Below are positions 1-9,950 of a stretch of DNA of 22,398 nt, one piece after another. Under the pieces are notes generated by a model, which was given only the letters and a program-made list of their open reading frames with translations, did not search any database and was not told the DNA's origin. Every line of letters begins with the position of its first letter. The first letter of the stretch is position 1. Origin of the DNA: Leucogyrophana mollusca (Eukaryota > Basidiomycota > Agaricomycetes > Boletales); assembly GCA_021014945.1 (NCBI GenBank), contig MU266688.1, positions 1-22,398 of the forward strand. The letters are read 5' to 3'. Both the position numbers and the translations under genes were made by a program.

Positions 1-61
1 AGGCCCTGCGATCAGCCTTCTACTACCTTTTACCACCCTTCTCTCCCTTTCCCCCCTGCAG

Positions 62-131
62 CAAGATCGATCAAGACCTCCGAGAGTCGCTGAGCCCACT
101 CGCACCCTCACAAAGCGCCCTCAAGACTTAG
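62..131 (+). CDS. Possible last exon of a gene entering from the left edge
   Basis: A strong pyrimidine tract ending in CTGCAG at 40-61 is followed by a short open frame that stops at TAG 129-131. The encoded tail begins KIDQDLRES and is not recognised. Only the acceptor quality and the open frame support it, because the rest of the gene would lie outside the window. It could equally be chance. No poly(A) signal was recognised just downstream. Confidence 0.2.
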
Positions 132-1290
132 TCTAGTAGCTGGCGACCGCCTAGCGATCGTGCGACCCGGTCGATCACTTGCGAACGCACTCGCTCGTAC
201 GCCCCTCGCCCGCCGTGAGTGGGTGTGTGTGTGTTTGTGTTGGTTTTTGGGTTTGGCCTCTAGGCCCGCCAGCGAGCGCATCAGCGTGAAGCTTGAAAGG
301 AGGTTTGGGCATCTCCACGACTGGTTCCTCATGGTGCCTGTTGCGTTTGCGAGGTGAACGCCAAAGGGCAGTTGGTGGATCCTGCCGGAAATTGGACTGC
401 AAGGGTTCCTGGTAGACAGCTGGTGATCCAGGTCGGTAAGACATCTGTCAGGTAGGACAACACTCGAGGCTGGAGTGCTCACCGTGGTTGCCTGTTGGCA
501 TTTGGCCATATGAGGTCATCTGGTGGTGAAATGTAGTGCTCTCGGCCCAATCTTCCGGCACATGACTCTCAGAAAGGTCCTGAGAGGTAAGTCCTACATG
601 CTCGTCAATCTGAGAAGTAAGCAGGAAGTTGTCGAAGAGGAATGCCGAGCCGTTCCACGCATCCATGGCCTTGTGCTACATGCACACACTTGAATGGCGT
701 ACCACTGCGAAGGTTCTTGAGTGTTTGGCGCTCTCCGGCACTTGATTCTCCGCTGGTTGAGCAGCACGTTGGCAAGAAATAAAATGAGAAATAAAATAGC
801 GCACTCAATCAAGTGCCTGATTTATTTAGTAGCCGAAAGGTGTGTTCACAGAATAAGCTGGAGGAATAAAATGGAATTGAGTGGGGCTAATATAAGGTCT
901 GCTCTGATTAAGCTGTACGTGTGGGTCCGATTCGGTATCAATAATAACAATATTGCACACACCTGAGACACAACCGAATCTGTGTTAGGCACAGATGCGA
1001 GAAGGATTTGAGTATATTTTGTCATTCTGTGCACGGATCTGTACCATAAGCACGCCACCTCTTGATTGCTTGCACTGAGCGCTGGGTGCTCGAGTAGGAT
1101 AGCATTAGGGTTGTTCACAGTAGAGATTTTGATGTGGTTTCGAGGTTGATTTCACGCCGATTTCAATTCTGAGTTTGATGTTTGAAACCGCCTTGAAATC
1201 AGTTTTAGCTTTGATTAACCCACCGGAAACCGGTTTCGGCTGGTATCGGAGATTAAATCACACAAGCTATCAAGAGCGGTAGCCACTCCA
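132..1290. other. Gene-poor stretch, no convincing gene
   Basis: Nothing here could be assigned to a family. The longest open frames are short and overlap on both strands. One minus-strand frame at 448-666 (72 codons, starting MDAWNGSAF) has fairly protein-like composition but no introns, neighbours or motif to support it. There is a GT-rich run at 222-246. A near-palindrome, CCGGAAACCGGTTTCGG, lies at about 1222-1238, in the run-up to the Harbinger-like start codon. Confidence 0.5.
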
Positions 1291-1503
1291 TTGCCACAGA
1301 CAATGCCTCGCCGAACTGAGCGGCAGCAGGCAGCAGAAGCCCTACAGACCCAATTCTTTGCTGAGGTAATTGCAGAGATCATAGCCAGGCAGCCAGATCA
1401 AGACTGTGATGGGAATGATGGCTCCTCAGAAGTCTCTTCCAGCACCTCCTCCGACTCAAATCTCTCAGTAACATCTTCATCAGGAAATGTACAAACTCCT
1501 TAA
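1291..1503 (+). pseudogene. PIF/Harbinger transposase remnant, N-terminal part
   Basis: The 70-codon frame starts MPRRTERQQAAEAL after a short MPQT leader, followed by a helical acidic stretch and a serine/aspartate-rich linker (SSSTSSDSNLS), then stops at TAA. This matches the N-terminus I recall for basidiomycete Harbinger-type (DDE_Tnp_4) transposases, which run straight on into a catalytic domain. Here the catalytic domain is absent, and matching C-terminal sequence appears only 1.4 kb downstream on the same strand. I infer one dead transposon interrupted and deleted in the middle. The weak point is that the N-terminus is low-complexity, so the link rests on order, orientation and the C-terminal match. 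Confidence 0.45.
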
Positions 1504-1747
1504 CGCACCTTATTACATCACTAAGGTGATCAAGGGAGTTAAGACAAGAAATTCGGCCTTGTACTCACTTAATAATTCCAAACTTCTTATACATCAAACC
1601 AAGTAAGAGAATCATCAACAACCAGACCCCAGTGCTCCCAGAATCAACAGAATTCGATGAAGTCATTTACCTGGTGTAGAGTCATCAACTTCTACATTAG
1701 GAAAGCATGGGGTGGTGTTCACGCAAAAATCATAACACGATAAAATT

Positions 1748-1827
1748 GTGTCCACAGCAAGAATTGAACGCAAGACTTCAAGGAATAATGCATGCAAGAA
1801 CACTAACCGTTAGGCCAAAAGACCAGT
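1748..1827 (-). repeat. tRNA-like sequence, probable head of a SINE
   Basis: Read on the minus strand, the sequence contains TGGCCTAACGGTTAGTG, which fits a tRNA D-arm and RNA polymerase III A box. About 35 nt later comes GTTCAATTC, which fits the T-arm and B box. The acceptor stem pairs poorly, so a working tRNA is unlikely. Minus-strand sequence downstream (to about 1560) is AT-rich and unrelated to a tRNA, as in tRNA-derived SINEs. It lies inside the gap in the Harbinger remnant. No clear poly(A) tail or target duplication was identified. Confidence 0.45.
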
Positions 1828-1943
1828 AGTAAAGTAACTAACCTTGTGTTATATATCAAGTAATTTCTGACTTAGAGAAATTTCCACAAAGTTATGCACA
1901 GCGCTCCCCATATCTCCCACACTATAATTTTCCACCTTCACGA

Positions 1944-2055
1944 CTCCCACCACTCAAACGTGTGCAAACGAGCAGCCCAAGTGCACCAACGACACCCCAG
2001 GTGAACCACACACATCCCGAATGAGTCCCAAACGAACACAGGGTGCCCCAGATGA
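1944..2055 (+). repeat. Degenerate 20-bp minisatellite, short array
   Basis: About five diverged units of the form CACCCCAGRTGAACCACACA are present. They belong to the same unit family as the larger array 275 bp downstream. The reverse complement of this family reappears inside the 1322-bp element at 16935-18256. Confidence 0.5.
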
Positions 2056-2331
2056 AACCGGTCGAGGTCTTTAGTGTATGCCCTCCATTTGTTGTACCTT
2101 TCTGCAGCTTTGGGCTGGAGGTGCGTGTATCTCTCCAGCTGTGATGGAGCGTGGCCTGTCAACGACCACACCACCTTCTTTCTCCATGATCTCCCATGCC
2201 GCCTACAGGAGGTGGATTAGTGGTGAATGGGGGCCCAGTAGAAGAGTGAGTGGACCTACCTGTACTTGACCTATCATTATGGTAACCTGACTGCCCTGTC
2301 GAAGAGACACAACCGGTCCGTATTAGCTCAC

Positions 2332-2605
2332 CAGACCCTCAACGCCTAGCGCCCCAAGTGAATCCCCCACACCTCAAATGAACCCTCCATGTCTCAAATG
2401 GCCCCATGCGCTCCAAGCGAATCCTCCACACCTCAAATGAACACCTGGCGCCCCAGATGAACCCCCCTTGACTCAAACGAGTCCTCCGCACCTCAAATGA
2501 ACCCCCGGCACCTCAAACAAGCCCTCCACACCTCAAACAAACCCCAGACGCCTCAAACAAACCATCCACACCTGAGATGAACACCCTGCACCTCAAACGA
2601 TCACC
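2332..2605 (+). repeat. 20-bp minisatellite array, about 13 units
   Basis: The unit consensus is CRCCTCAAAYGAACCCYCCA, with a period of 20 (occasionally 19 or 21). The units are substituted but the spacing is kept. The array sits between the two surviving ends of the Harbinger transposase and encodes nothing recognisable. Its reverse complement matches the GGGGTGTGG-containing array at 17603-17790, with the same layout of a long array, a 250-275 bp spacer and a short array. Confidence 0.75.
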
Positions 2606-2884
2606 AAGTCTTTTGGTTATCTCCTTTATCTTGTTTTCTTATTTATTTCTCTGTCTTGATACTCCTTAATACATCTCTTGGGATCTAAGACTCAATTAAG
2701 GGCTAATACAAGACCAATTTAAGATATCAAATCTACTTAATCATGGAGCTCTCTCCTTAGTAGAAACCGCCTTAAATCTCCTTAGCTGATTCAGCATATC
2801 CACTGACAGCCTGGTGCCAGGCACCATACAAGAAGTGCGTGAATAGATGAGCGACTATGATTTTGAGTGCTAATTTGTTACCTA

Positions 2885-3196
2885 GGCCTGAGAAGGACAC
2901 CAAGGCGAACACCTCATATAACTACCATGTCTCAAGGGTCCGTGTCCGGTCTGAGCACTGTGTTGGATTCTTGAAGGGACGATGGTCATCTCTCAGGGGC
3001 TTGCGTGTCCATATTGAGGGGCCAGAGAGGCATCCAATATGCTGCTCTATGGATTAAAGCTTGCATTCATCTCCATGCATTTGCAATGAAGCATGAAGAC
3101 CAAGGAAATATCACACGAGATGAATTCTATCGGCATGGTAGAAAGTATATGAAGGAGCAGAGGCATAAAGAACGAGCCTGGAGAGAGGGTGAATGA
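2885..3196 (+). pseudogene. PIF/Harbinger transposase remnant, C-terminal third
   Basis: The frame at 2885-3015 encodes PEKDTKANTSYNYHVSRVR, then RSEHCVGFLKGRW and SSLRGLRVHI. This is the hallmark of DDE_Tnp_4 transposases around the third catalytic acidic residue (the E of RSEHCVG). At about 3015-3045 the frame shifts, and the same protein continues as YAALWIKACIHLHAFAMKHE, ending in a basic/acidic helical tail and TGA at 3194-3196. The first two catalytic aspartates are not found upstream. Frameshift plus missing core make it a pseudogene. It is plus strand, like the N-terminal piece at 1291. Confidence 0.8.
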
Positions 3197-3399
3197 GCAA
3201 GAGCGGCAGAAGAAGAACACACAATCATCTGAATTTGAGCCCGGTGACAACTAATATCGTGTAGACACCAACTGACCAGACTCTGGCAGGATGTAAGAAT
3301 CATCTAAGGTGAATCAACACTTCACGCTTATTATATTCTCAGCTTGCCCTGGCACCATCGATCTTATTGCATCAGGTTGGGATCATCTTGTGATTCATA

Positions 3400-4209
3400 C
3401 CCGATGGAGAGCCCATTTTTCTCGAGGGCCACGCAAGCTCTGACTTTGACTGCCTCCTCGACTACCTACCCGGCCGGTGAGTCTGTTCCATTTAAATTTC
3501 TCAGCGCGGTTACTCAGTTTTGTGAACTGCAAAGGCCTCATGCTGATGAGGTGTCAGAGCAGCCAGTTATGGTCTCATTTCTTATCTCGTTACTCAAAAT
3601 GTGCACCATCTTTGATGTTATCGACGGGAAGCACTACGCGGTTACACAGCTCGAGTATCATGTCGATTTGGACCTGGCGACAAAGCTACAGCTATGCCAT
3701 CAATACAAGATTGTCGACTGGTTAGCACCTGTCATCAAAAAACTTGTCTCTCTCCCAATCGAAACACTTGTACCGGTTGATCTGGAGAAAGTCCCCACAA
3801 AGATTCTGCATACCCTGATCCAGGTTAAACATCGAATCATCTCACCTTGGCTGCTATTCCACCGCCTCCACTGACCGGTTTCACATGCGTCACACCACTG
3901 TCTTGTGCCGACGCTTGGGAATCAGCTTGGAAGGACGGCCCAGCAGAGATGTTCCGCCATCCCGATATCTTTTATACTGGCCGCGAAGTTCTCGCGCAAC
4001 TCGAGTCAGCTGAGATGCATCTCGTTTGTAGTAGCTGTAGTGATATGTCTATTTCAAATGTCAAGGACACAGGCTCTTTGCTTGTCGAGCAGGATCTGGT
4101 TGATGAGAGGATTGACAAATTGACAGCATGGTTACGAGACGAGTACATAGCAGTGGACGTCAAGTTGCACATGGACTTCACATCAACGAGACGTGAAATT
4201 GATGTCTAA
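3400..4209 (+). pseudogene. BTB/POZ-domain protein, 5'-truncated and frameshifted copy
   Basis: It is homologous to the intact BTB gene at 9951-11025. The exon at 3400-3476 encodes the end of the BTB fold (PIFLEGHASSDFDCLLDYL), then a GTGAGT...AAAG intron at 3477-3534 in exactly the same position and phase as in the paralogue. The next exon shares FLISLLKM, the DGKxYA motif, LDLATKLQLC and IQVKH. At about 3840 the paralogue has 44 nt where this copy has 34, and this 10-nt deletion throws the rest (PPPLTGF, CADAWESAWKDGPAEM, FYTGRE) into another frame. The N-terminal half of the BTB fold is not recognisable upstream, where the frame also breaks (TGA at about 3391). The C-terminus runs some 20 residues past the paralogue's end. 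Confidence 0.8.
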
Positions 4210-4586
4210 CCTAACCACAAACCTGTGGTTTACGTCTGCATGGCGGCCTAGGCACGGGATACTTCAGAACGGGCGAGTTCTGGGGCGCCTGAGCTATAGC
4301 TGTAGCGCGAAAAAGAATTAATTAATGGAAATTGAATAATTAATTTGGGGGGAGGAGGAGGAGAGAGGGTGAACGCTGGTACGTTGTACTCCAACGCACG
4401 GTTGAACAGATGAGACGAGCCAAGCATCAGACGATATTAATTACAGCCGCTCCCATCAGTGACATAAACGGCCAATCGATATTATCAAGATCTAGGCTAC
4501 TTTGCATCAAGACTTTGTTTCAGACAAACACCACACACTTGAAAAAATCCCGTTCGTCTCTCCACGCACTCTGTTGACATCTGACT
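4210..4586. other. Convergent intergenic region
   Basis: This stretch lies between the 3' end of the plus-strand BTB pseudogene and the 3' end of the minus-strand exonuclease gene. It contains a short hairpin (AACCAC...GTGGTT, about 4213-4230), an AT-rich patch (AATTAATTAATGG, then AATTAATTT) and a purine run of GGGGGGAGGAGGAGGAG at about 4348. No terminal inverted repeat matching the other end of the exonuclease gene was seen. Confidence 0.5.
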
Positions 4587-7500
4587 TCAAATGCCTGCGC
4601 TGTGGCTCACCGGCATGCTCGATGTGGCGCTTGTCGTTGCTACCACAGGTGTGTATGTGTTGTTTGAACTGCTCATCCTCAACAAAGGTCCAACATTGAC
4701 AGACGATTGCACGGGTCGCCCAAGTGTTGATATCAGCGTGGCCTGAGCGGGAGGTACCTGCAATGACACCTATCAGCTGTCGTCTAGTGAAGGTGAGTCC
4801 TTTACGCACCTTTCCACCTGTGAGGTGACAGGTGCGCTTTCGCCTTTTCTTGGCAGGCGCCTGTTGCTCGCCCAGCTGCGAGTCTTGTGCGGGTTGTTTG
4901 GAGCTGGTCACACCTTCTCGCTGACGCTCGTGAGGTGGGCGTTCACCGTACTGGAACTGGACGAAGCTCTGCTGGGAGCTGTTGTGGCAAAGCAGTGTCC
5001 CTACGTGCCAGTCAGATGGTTCGAACGCAGGAGGCGGCCGGCACGTGGAGTCAATTTGAGCCTGTATCGTGGTGCGCGCAGCAGTCGGGAGGGCAGGTAT
5101 ATCAATTGGCGAGGCAACAAGCTTCCTGATCTCATCGTAAGCCATCTTGTTTTGCTCAATCGAGTTGGCCTCGTTCTGATGCTCGTTCCAGGTTTTGTGG
5201 TAAGACTTCAGATGCTCGGGAAGCTGGTTATCCCAGTTAGATCAGTATTGGGTACGTTGTTGAATAGAACTCCATTTGTAGAAAATTGTCTTTCCGTTCG
5301 CGTTCCTTTGCCAGTCCTGAGCGAGAGCAACAAAGTTTGGTAGGCTCCTTCCCGTGAAATGACCAGTGTTGTTCTTCATGAGAAGTCGGAACAGGGCCTT
5401 CTCCTGAACAGTGTGAACCGGGAGGACAGCCATGCGAGTGCCCTGCTTTTTTGCAAGGTATTGATGAGGAATGCGGTGTTTGTGAGCATAATCAGGGTGA
5501 TAGCAGAGCATTCCGAGCTTCTTTTGCACGTCATCGGACAACGGCAGGATCCCGAATGACTCTGTGGTCTTGGCAAAGTCGTTGACATTTTGCCAATCAA
5601 TGAGGCCACACTCGTGGTATGTAGGACGGAAGGCACATGTGGTAAGGTCGATTAACTGCGCAATCCGGTTTCTTTGTCAGACATCGAATGAACCAATATA
5701 TACTGAACCTGTGCGGTTGAAGGTACCAACCTGGCAAAACCGTGAGCAGCGTTGACGCGTCAACCTCAACACGAGCCTACCTTCAAGTTGTGGTGGAGAC
5801 AGTAGTCGCGGAGCAAGTTGACGGCAAAGCGTGGGGACGCATTGAAAGTGCCAAAACGTCGGATGATGTTCTGGTGCACACCGCCTTTGACACTATTAGT
5901 GCCCCTTGTGCACCTATAAACTGTCAGTCCCTTGGCATCTGTCCGTAAGACTCGATAGAGCTTAACACCAGGTGGATCAGAGAAGTAGCCCATCCTGATG
6001 TTCTCGATGTAGTTTTTGGCCTTTTTCCACGATGCATCATTGAACAGCGGCTGACCAGTGACGGCATCCTTCAGTGGCCCGAAGGTCTGGAGAACCTTGA
6101 GAACACGAGGTGTCAGAACCTCTGGTGGTGGGATGAAGCGCTTAACACGCTGCCACACCCAATCCGATTGGTGCAGGACAGTCATCTGATATGTTGTGTT
6201 CCTCTTCGCCAGTACTCGTTCTACAGCAGATTTATCATTCAAGTCAGGCAGAAAGAGTGCATCTCGAAGGGCACGAGCAAATGGCTGGCGAAGCCCATGA
6301 TGGACTGGAATTTTAAACTGATCCATGCCATGCCATGGATCACCGATAACACGCGAGCGTACTTGCTGCCGGTGTACAGCCTCCCCATCGGGAGTATTGA
6401 ATGTCAGATGTCCCAGGAGCTGAGCCTGCTGGAGTCCTTGCACATCGGGGACAGCATCAGAGACATGTTGTTCTGACTCTGCATCGTAATCGAGTGAGTC
6501 GGGCCATGTGGAATAGTCCTCGTCCTCAACAGGTTCTTCTACCAAGTCAGAGATGTAAGGTTCAATAGTGGAGGGAGGTTCTCCGACAGGACATGCAGTC
6601 GGAGGGGACCTGTTGACAGGGTCGTGCCCAACATAGGCCTGCAGGTCACGACAAGAGCAGAGAAGGTCAAAAGGAATGGAGGCTGAGATATCCGAGAGAG
6701 GAGTGTCCTGACGAGATGATAGCAGTTCAGCACGCACGAGATAGGCTGGCACCACGATCGAAGTGACTTGGATAATGGCCCGAGTTTTGGTCACATTGAT
6801 TCCGTCATGTTTTGGTGGACGACTCCAACTGATGAAACCGAGCGCAACAACAGTCTTTCCGTCCCTAGAAAGGAGCTTCACATGTGTCCCCGCAGAAGTG
6901 ACTGCAGTAACAGGACCTGGGACAGGGACAGTCAAGAATGATTCGAAAATTGCCCAGCTAGCGTAGACATCAAGTGCAGCATAGTCGATCTGCTCCTGAG
7001 TCAAGGTTGGGTTATTCCAGTTGGTGCTGACCCGAACAGAAGTGTCCTTCACAAGATACCTCCTCAGTACAGCAGCAGTGAGGTCCGACAATCCAATATT
7101 GCCACAATCAGTGATGTTCTGCTGCTTTGCCAGCACACCAAGCTCGAGGGCACCCACAAACGGCTGCTCCGTGGCAGTGGCAAAACCACAGTCATTGAAG
7201 AGGCGGGTGAGATCCGCCTTCACGTGTACCCCAAGTTTACGAATGCGGACAGAGCGCATAAAAACAAGTAGTGAACATGGGAGCTTCAAGAAACCGTCGT
7301 CGTGGATAAAGTTGGCCAACTGGAGGTGTAAGTCAGCAAGTTGTAAGACACCATGGTTAGAACATACTGGGATGATGTAGATTGATTGCTTGTAGGCCAT
7401 CGAGACAACAGCAACCCTTCCGTAGATCCCCGTCGCTCGATCAACAGGCCACTCCATGTCAACAGCAATGTGCAACTCCTGTTCGGTCTCAAGGTGTCGC

Positions 7501-9703
7501 AAGTCTTCCATGATGCTGTTGAGCTGGCTGTTGATCTGATAGGTACTCGAGAGAACATATACTCCCCATCCGTCCGGTAATGTAAGAGAGGTTGGGATGG
7601 GGGTCACATCCCGTAACAGGGACGGGAAGATTCGTTCGAGCACATCCTTGTCGCCTCGCACATTATCTGTATACACGACCTGCACATCACTGTGACCAAA
7701 CTGCGCAAGGCTCTTGGGGATCTTGGCGAGTGCGGGCATGCAGTCACTATGTGCCTTGGTGTGAGTGAAGTTTGAAGATCAGATCTCGCCATACTCGTTC
7801 ACGGCGGAGTGGAGGGCACTGAATGCAGCTACTCCGCTAATATTGCCCAGCCGCCTAGGGACCTAGAGAACAAGTGTCAGGCAATCGGTATCACAGTCCA
7901 AACACTACTCACTTTGAAGCTATGATCCTCGTTGAGCTGTTCGGCGGACTGCATGAACATCTGCTGATCGATTTCTCCAGTGTGGTCCTTGATGTAGCGG
8001 TTGTAAAAGGCGCTGAAGTACTTGTGCGTTGGCACATAGTCTGCGTATCTGTTGAGGTCGTTCCACCTTGGGAATGGTCGATGAGCGGCAGCAAACCTGA
8101 CATCGTTGACTGCATTCGCATTTGCACAGTCTTGAGATACTCAATGTGCCGCTGCTCGTAGTACCGTATGTGCAATGTATGTATCATCTCTGTGAACGGT
8201 TCCGGGACTGTACCTCCCGCAAACAAACCCCGCAAAAGCCCCACCAGTCTGTCACTCATCCCGCACCGGTGCGTGAGGTGAAATGGAAATTTGGCTTTGA
8301 TGGGGGGTGGGATGCTATCCATGACAGCGGGAGACCAGCTTTGATACGTTTTACCACAACCGTCATGGCCACAGTAATAGCGGTGCCCGAACAATGTATA
8401 TGTTGTACTCGATATCGATCACGCGACGTGGCCTCTGAGACCATGACAGGACCCGTAGCATGACAGTATCACCACGTTTGTCAAAGCGGCGAGCGGCTTT
8501 GCATTCCGGGCATGGGATCCTGTGAAATAAGTGCGGGAGCCAAACGGAGAATTGTGGCCGATAGAAGTCGCGGGGTTCGACATGCCCGGGTACCATGTGT
8601 GAGAAGACGAGCGGTGGGCAGTCATCATGAATTGACCGGATTCGTAGCATGCCGGTCGCGAGCCCTTTGTGCTGGTCTGGTCATCAAGTTGAGCACAGAC
8701 CTCAGCATACTCATCTGCCAGCCATGAGGGCAGAGTGGGTCGAGGCACGGGCGGTCGTGTACGTGCATTGGCGGTGGTGGATGTGTCAGATGTGTCGGCC
8801 ACCATATCACGTGCAGAGGTATTAGGTGTCGCGTTATTTGACGGTTCACCACCAATAGCGGAGTGGGATGCGTCCTCGTCATCTTCGACAGGTGCGAACT
8901 CATTGTCATCGATTTCAAAGTCGACATCTGGGTCATCGAACGTGGGGAAGTCGGCTGGGGCCGTATAGGATGTGTCGAGGTGCTCCATATAGCGGCGGAG
9001 TGCCGGCGCCAGCTTCTCTCCTGTGCCCGATCATCAGCTTCACTCCCCTTGAACAAGCGGTGACTCGAGCTCACCATTATCGCCGTTATGAGATGGTTTG
9101 GTTGCTGAATCAGACACCACATGCCCGGACACCACATGAGAAGCCGTTGAGGGCTCATGTGCATCTGTGGAAGCTGATTGCAGGGACGTGAGCGGTGGTT
9201 GTGGCGGGGTGCTGCAGGGGGACACACCATGTTGGAGAGGGCCTCCCGCAGCACCCACATTCACACGTGGGGCCGCATTTTCATTTGCAAGGTCGCCCGC
9301 CCCCGCGAGTGGTATCCCGTATGCGGATTTCACGGCAGGGTTCGAGTCTGTGTTAATCAAAGTTTTATGAAGCCCCGTACATGCTCAAAGCGGTGAAAAA
9401 ACACTGACCTGCGTGGATTGTACTCTCCGATGGGTCTGATGGGTGTCCATCACACGGATCCGCAGTGCTTGTCGAACCGCACTCGGAATCGATCTGGGCC
9501 TCAGATCGTGGTGCGGGCAAAATATCTACCAATGACAAACATTGAATTGAGTTTGCCGCGAGTAGTGACCAGTGCATAAACTTACCTAGATGTGCATTGT
9601 CAACGTCACCTCGCCGTGCCGCAGATGGAGTCCCAAGGGTGACGTTAGTGCCGGGTTTTGGAAAAGAGCGTGAGCTGTCGTTTGCGGGTGTATGCCGGGC
9701 CAT
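4587..9703 (-). pseudogene. Giant DUF6729-like / DDE-like protein with embedded DEDDy 3'-5' exonuclease, decayed
   Basis: Exons on the minus strand: 9703-9586, 9525-9409, 9347-9075, 9020-7913, 7862-5781, 5730-5275, 5223-4810 and 4757-4587, about 1,580 codons; all junction phases agree. The order is: a Ser/Pro-rich N-terminus; a zinc-ribbon DUF6729-like region (CPEC and CGHDGCGKTYQSW, 8.6-8.3 kb); HSFKV and YTDNVRGDK motifs as in DDE transposases; a WRN-like exonuclease (D and E of VDMEW at 7.46 kb, KADL, YAALD); a second transposase-like motif, RGTNSVKGGVH (5.9 kb); then TESFGILP, a KKRRKR basic patch and a Ser/Thr-rich tail. Lesions are frameshifts at about 8628, 8392 and 8125; TGA at 7779-7781 (CGA expected) and 5677-5679; and a dead donor at 5274. 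Catalytic exonuclease residues are all present. It probably acted on DNA in the nucleus (inference). Confidence 0.8.
6930..7478 (-). other. DEDDy 3'-5' exonuclease domain within the giant gene
   Basis: Motif Exo I is VDMEWPVD (the Asp and Glu of D-x-E at about 7460-7452). Exo II is VHVKADLTRLF (Asp at about 7214). Exo III is YAALDVYASW (Y-x3-D at about 6983-6969). These are the five residues that coordinate two metal ions and activate water in WRN-type exonucleases. The domain is continuous with no stop or frameshift, unlike the exon before it. It sits between the transposase-like YTDN motif and the RGTN motif rather than at either end of the protein. Confidence 0.85.
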
Positions 9704-9815
9704 ATGCACAAAATTGAATCCACACGCACAAGTCATCCACACACGCACGCGAACACTTCCGCGCGCGCGCGAACTCCACACACATGACAACACTTGGAAT
9801 GCTTTCAAAGGTATG

Positions 9816-9823
9816 CTTATATA
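9816..9823 (-). promoter_or_regulatory. TATA-like element upstream of the exonuclease gene
   Basis: TATATAAG on the minus strand lies about 113-120 nt upstream of the chosen ATG at 9703. That would put transcription start some 80-90 nt before the start codon. A run of alternating CA/CG ending in CGCGCGCGCG lies in the predicted leader (about 9720-9780). Confidence 0.35.
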
Positions 9824-9950
9824 TGAGTTAGATTATGTAGCAATAGTTCTTGAGTACTACTAGTTTGAGGCCAACTAAAATATACTAATGGTTGTGAGAT
9901 GTACACATATGCAACAGTCGAAAGATACTATGAAATTGAATGTCCAAAAG

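Noticed and set aside
1938..2174. Minus-strand 78-codon frame across the first minisatellite
   Set aside because: It is produced by the open nature of the repeat and has no protein motif.
2332..2605. CRISPR-like array
   Set aside because: The units are contiguous 20-bp tandem repeats without spacers, and the sequence is eukaryotic.
3840..3850. Short intron explaining the frame change in the BTB pseudogene
   Set aside because: There is no GT donor. The paralogue shows the same text with ten extra bases, so a deletion is the simpler reading.
8392..8628. Frame changes in the DUF6729-like region as introns
   Set aside because: The conserved protein continues within one to three bases at each point with no splice signals, so they are indels. 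Sequencing error cannot be excluded for single-base cases.
4210..9950. Terminal inverted repeats around the exonuclease gene
   Set aside because: I compared both flanks by eye and found no matching ends, so I do not call a mobile element there despite the transposase-like motifs.
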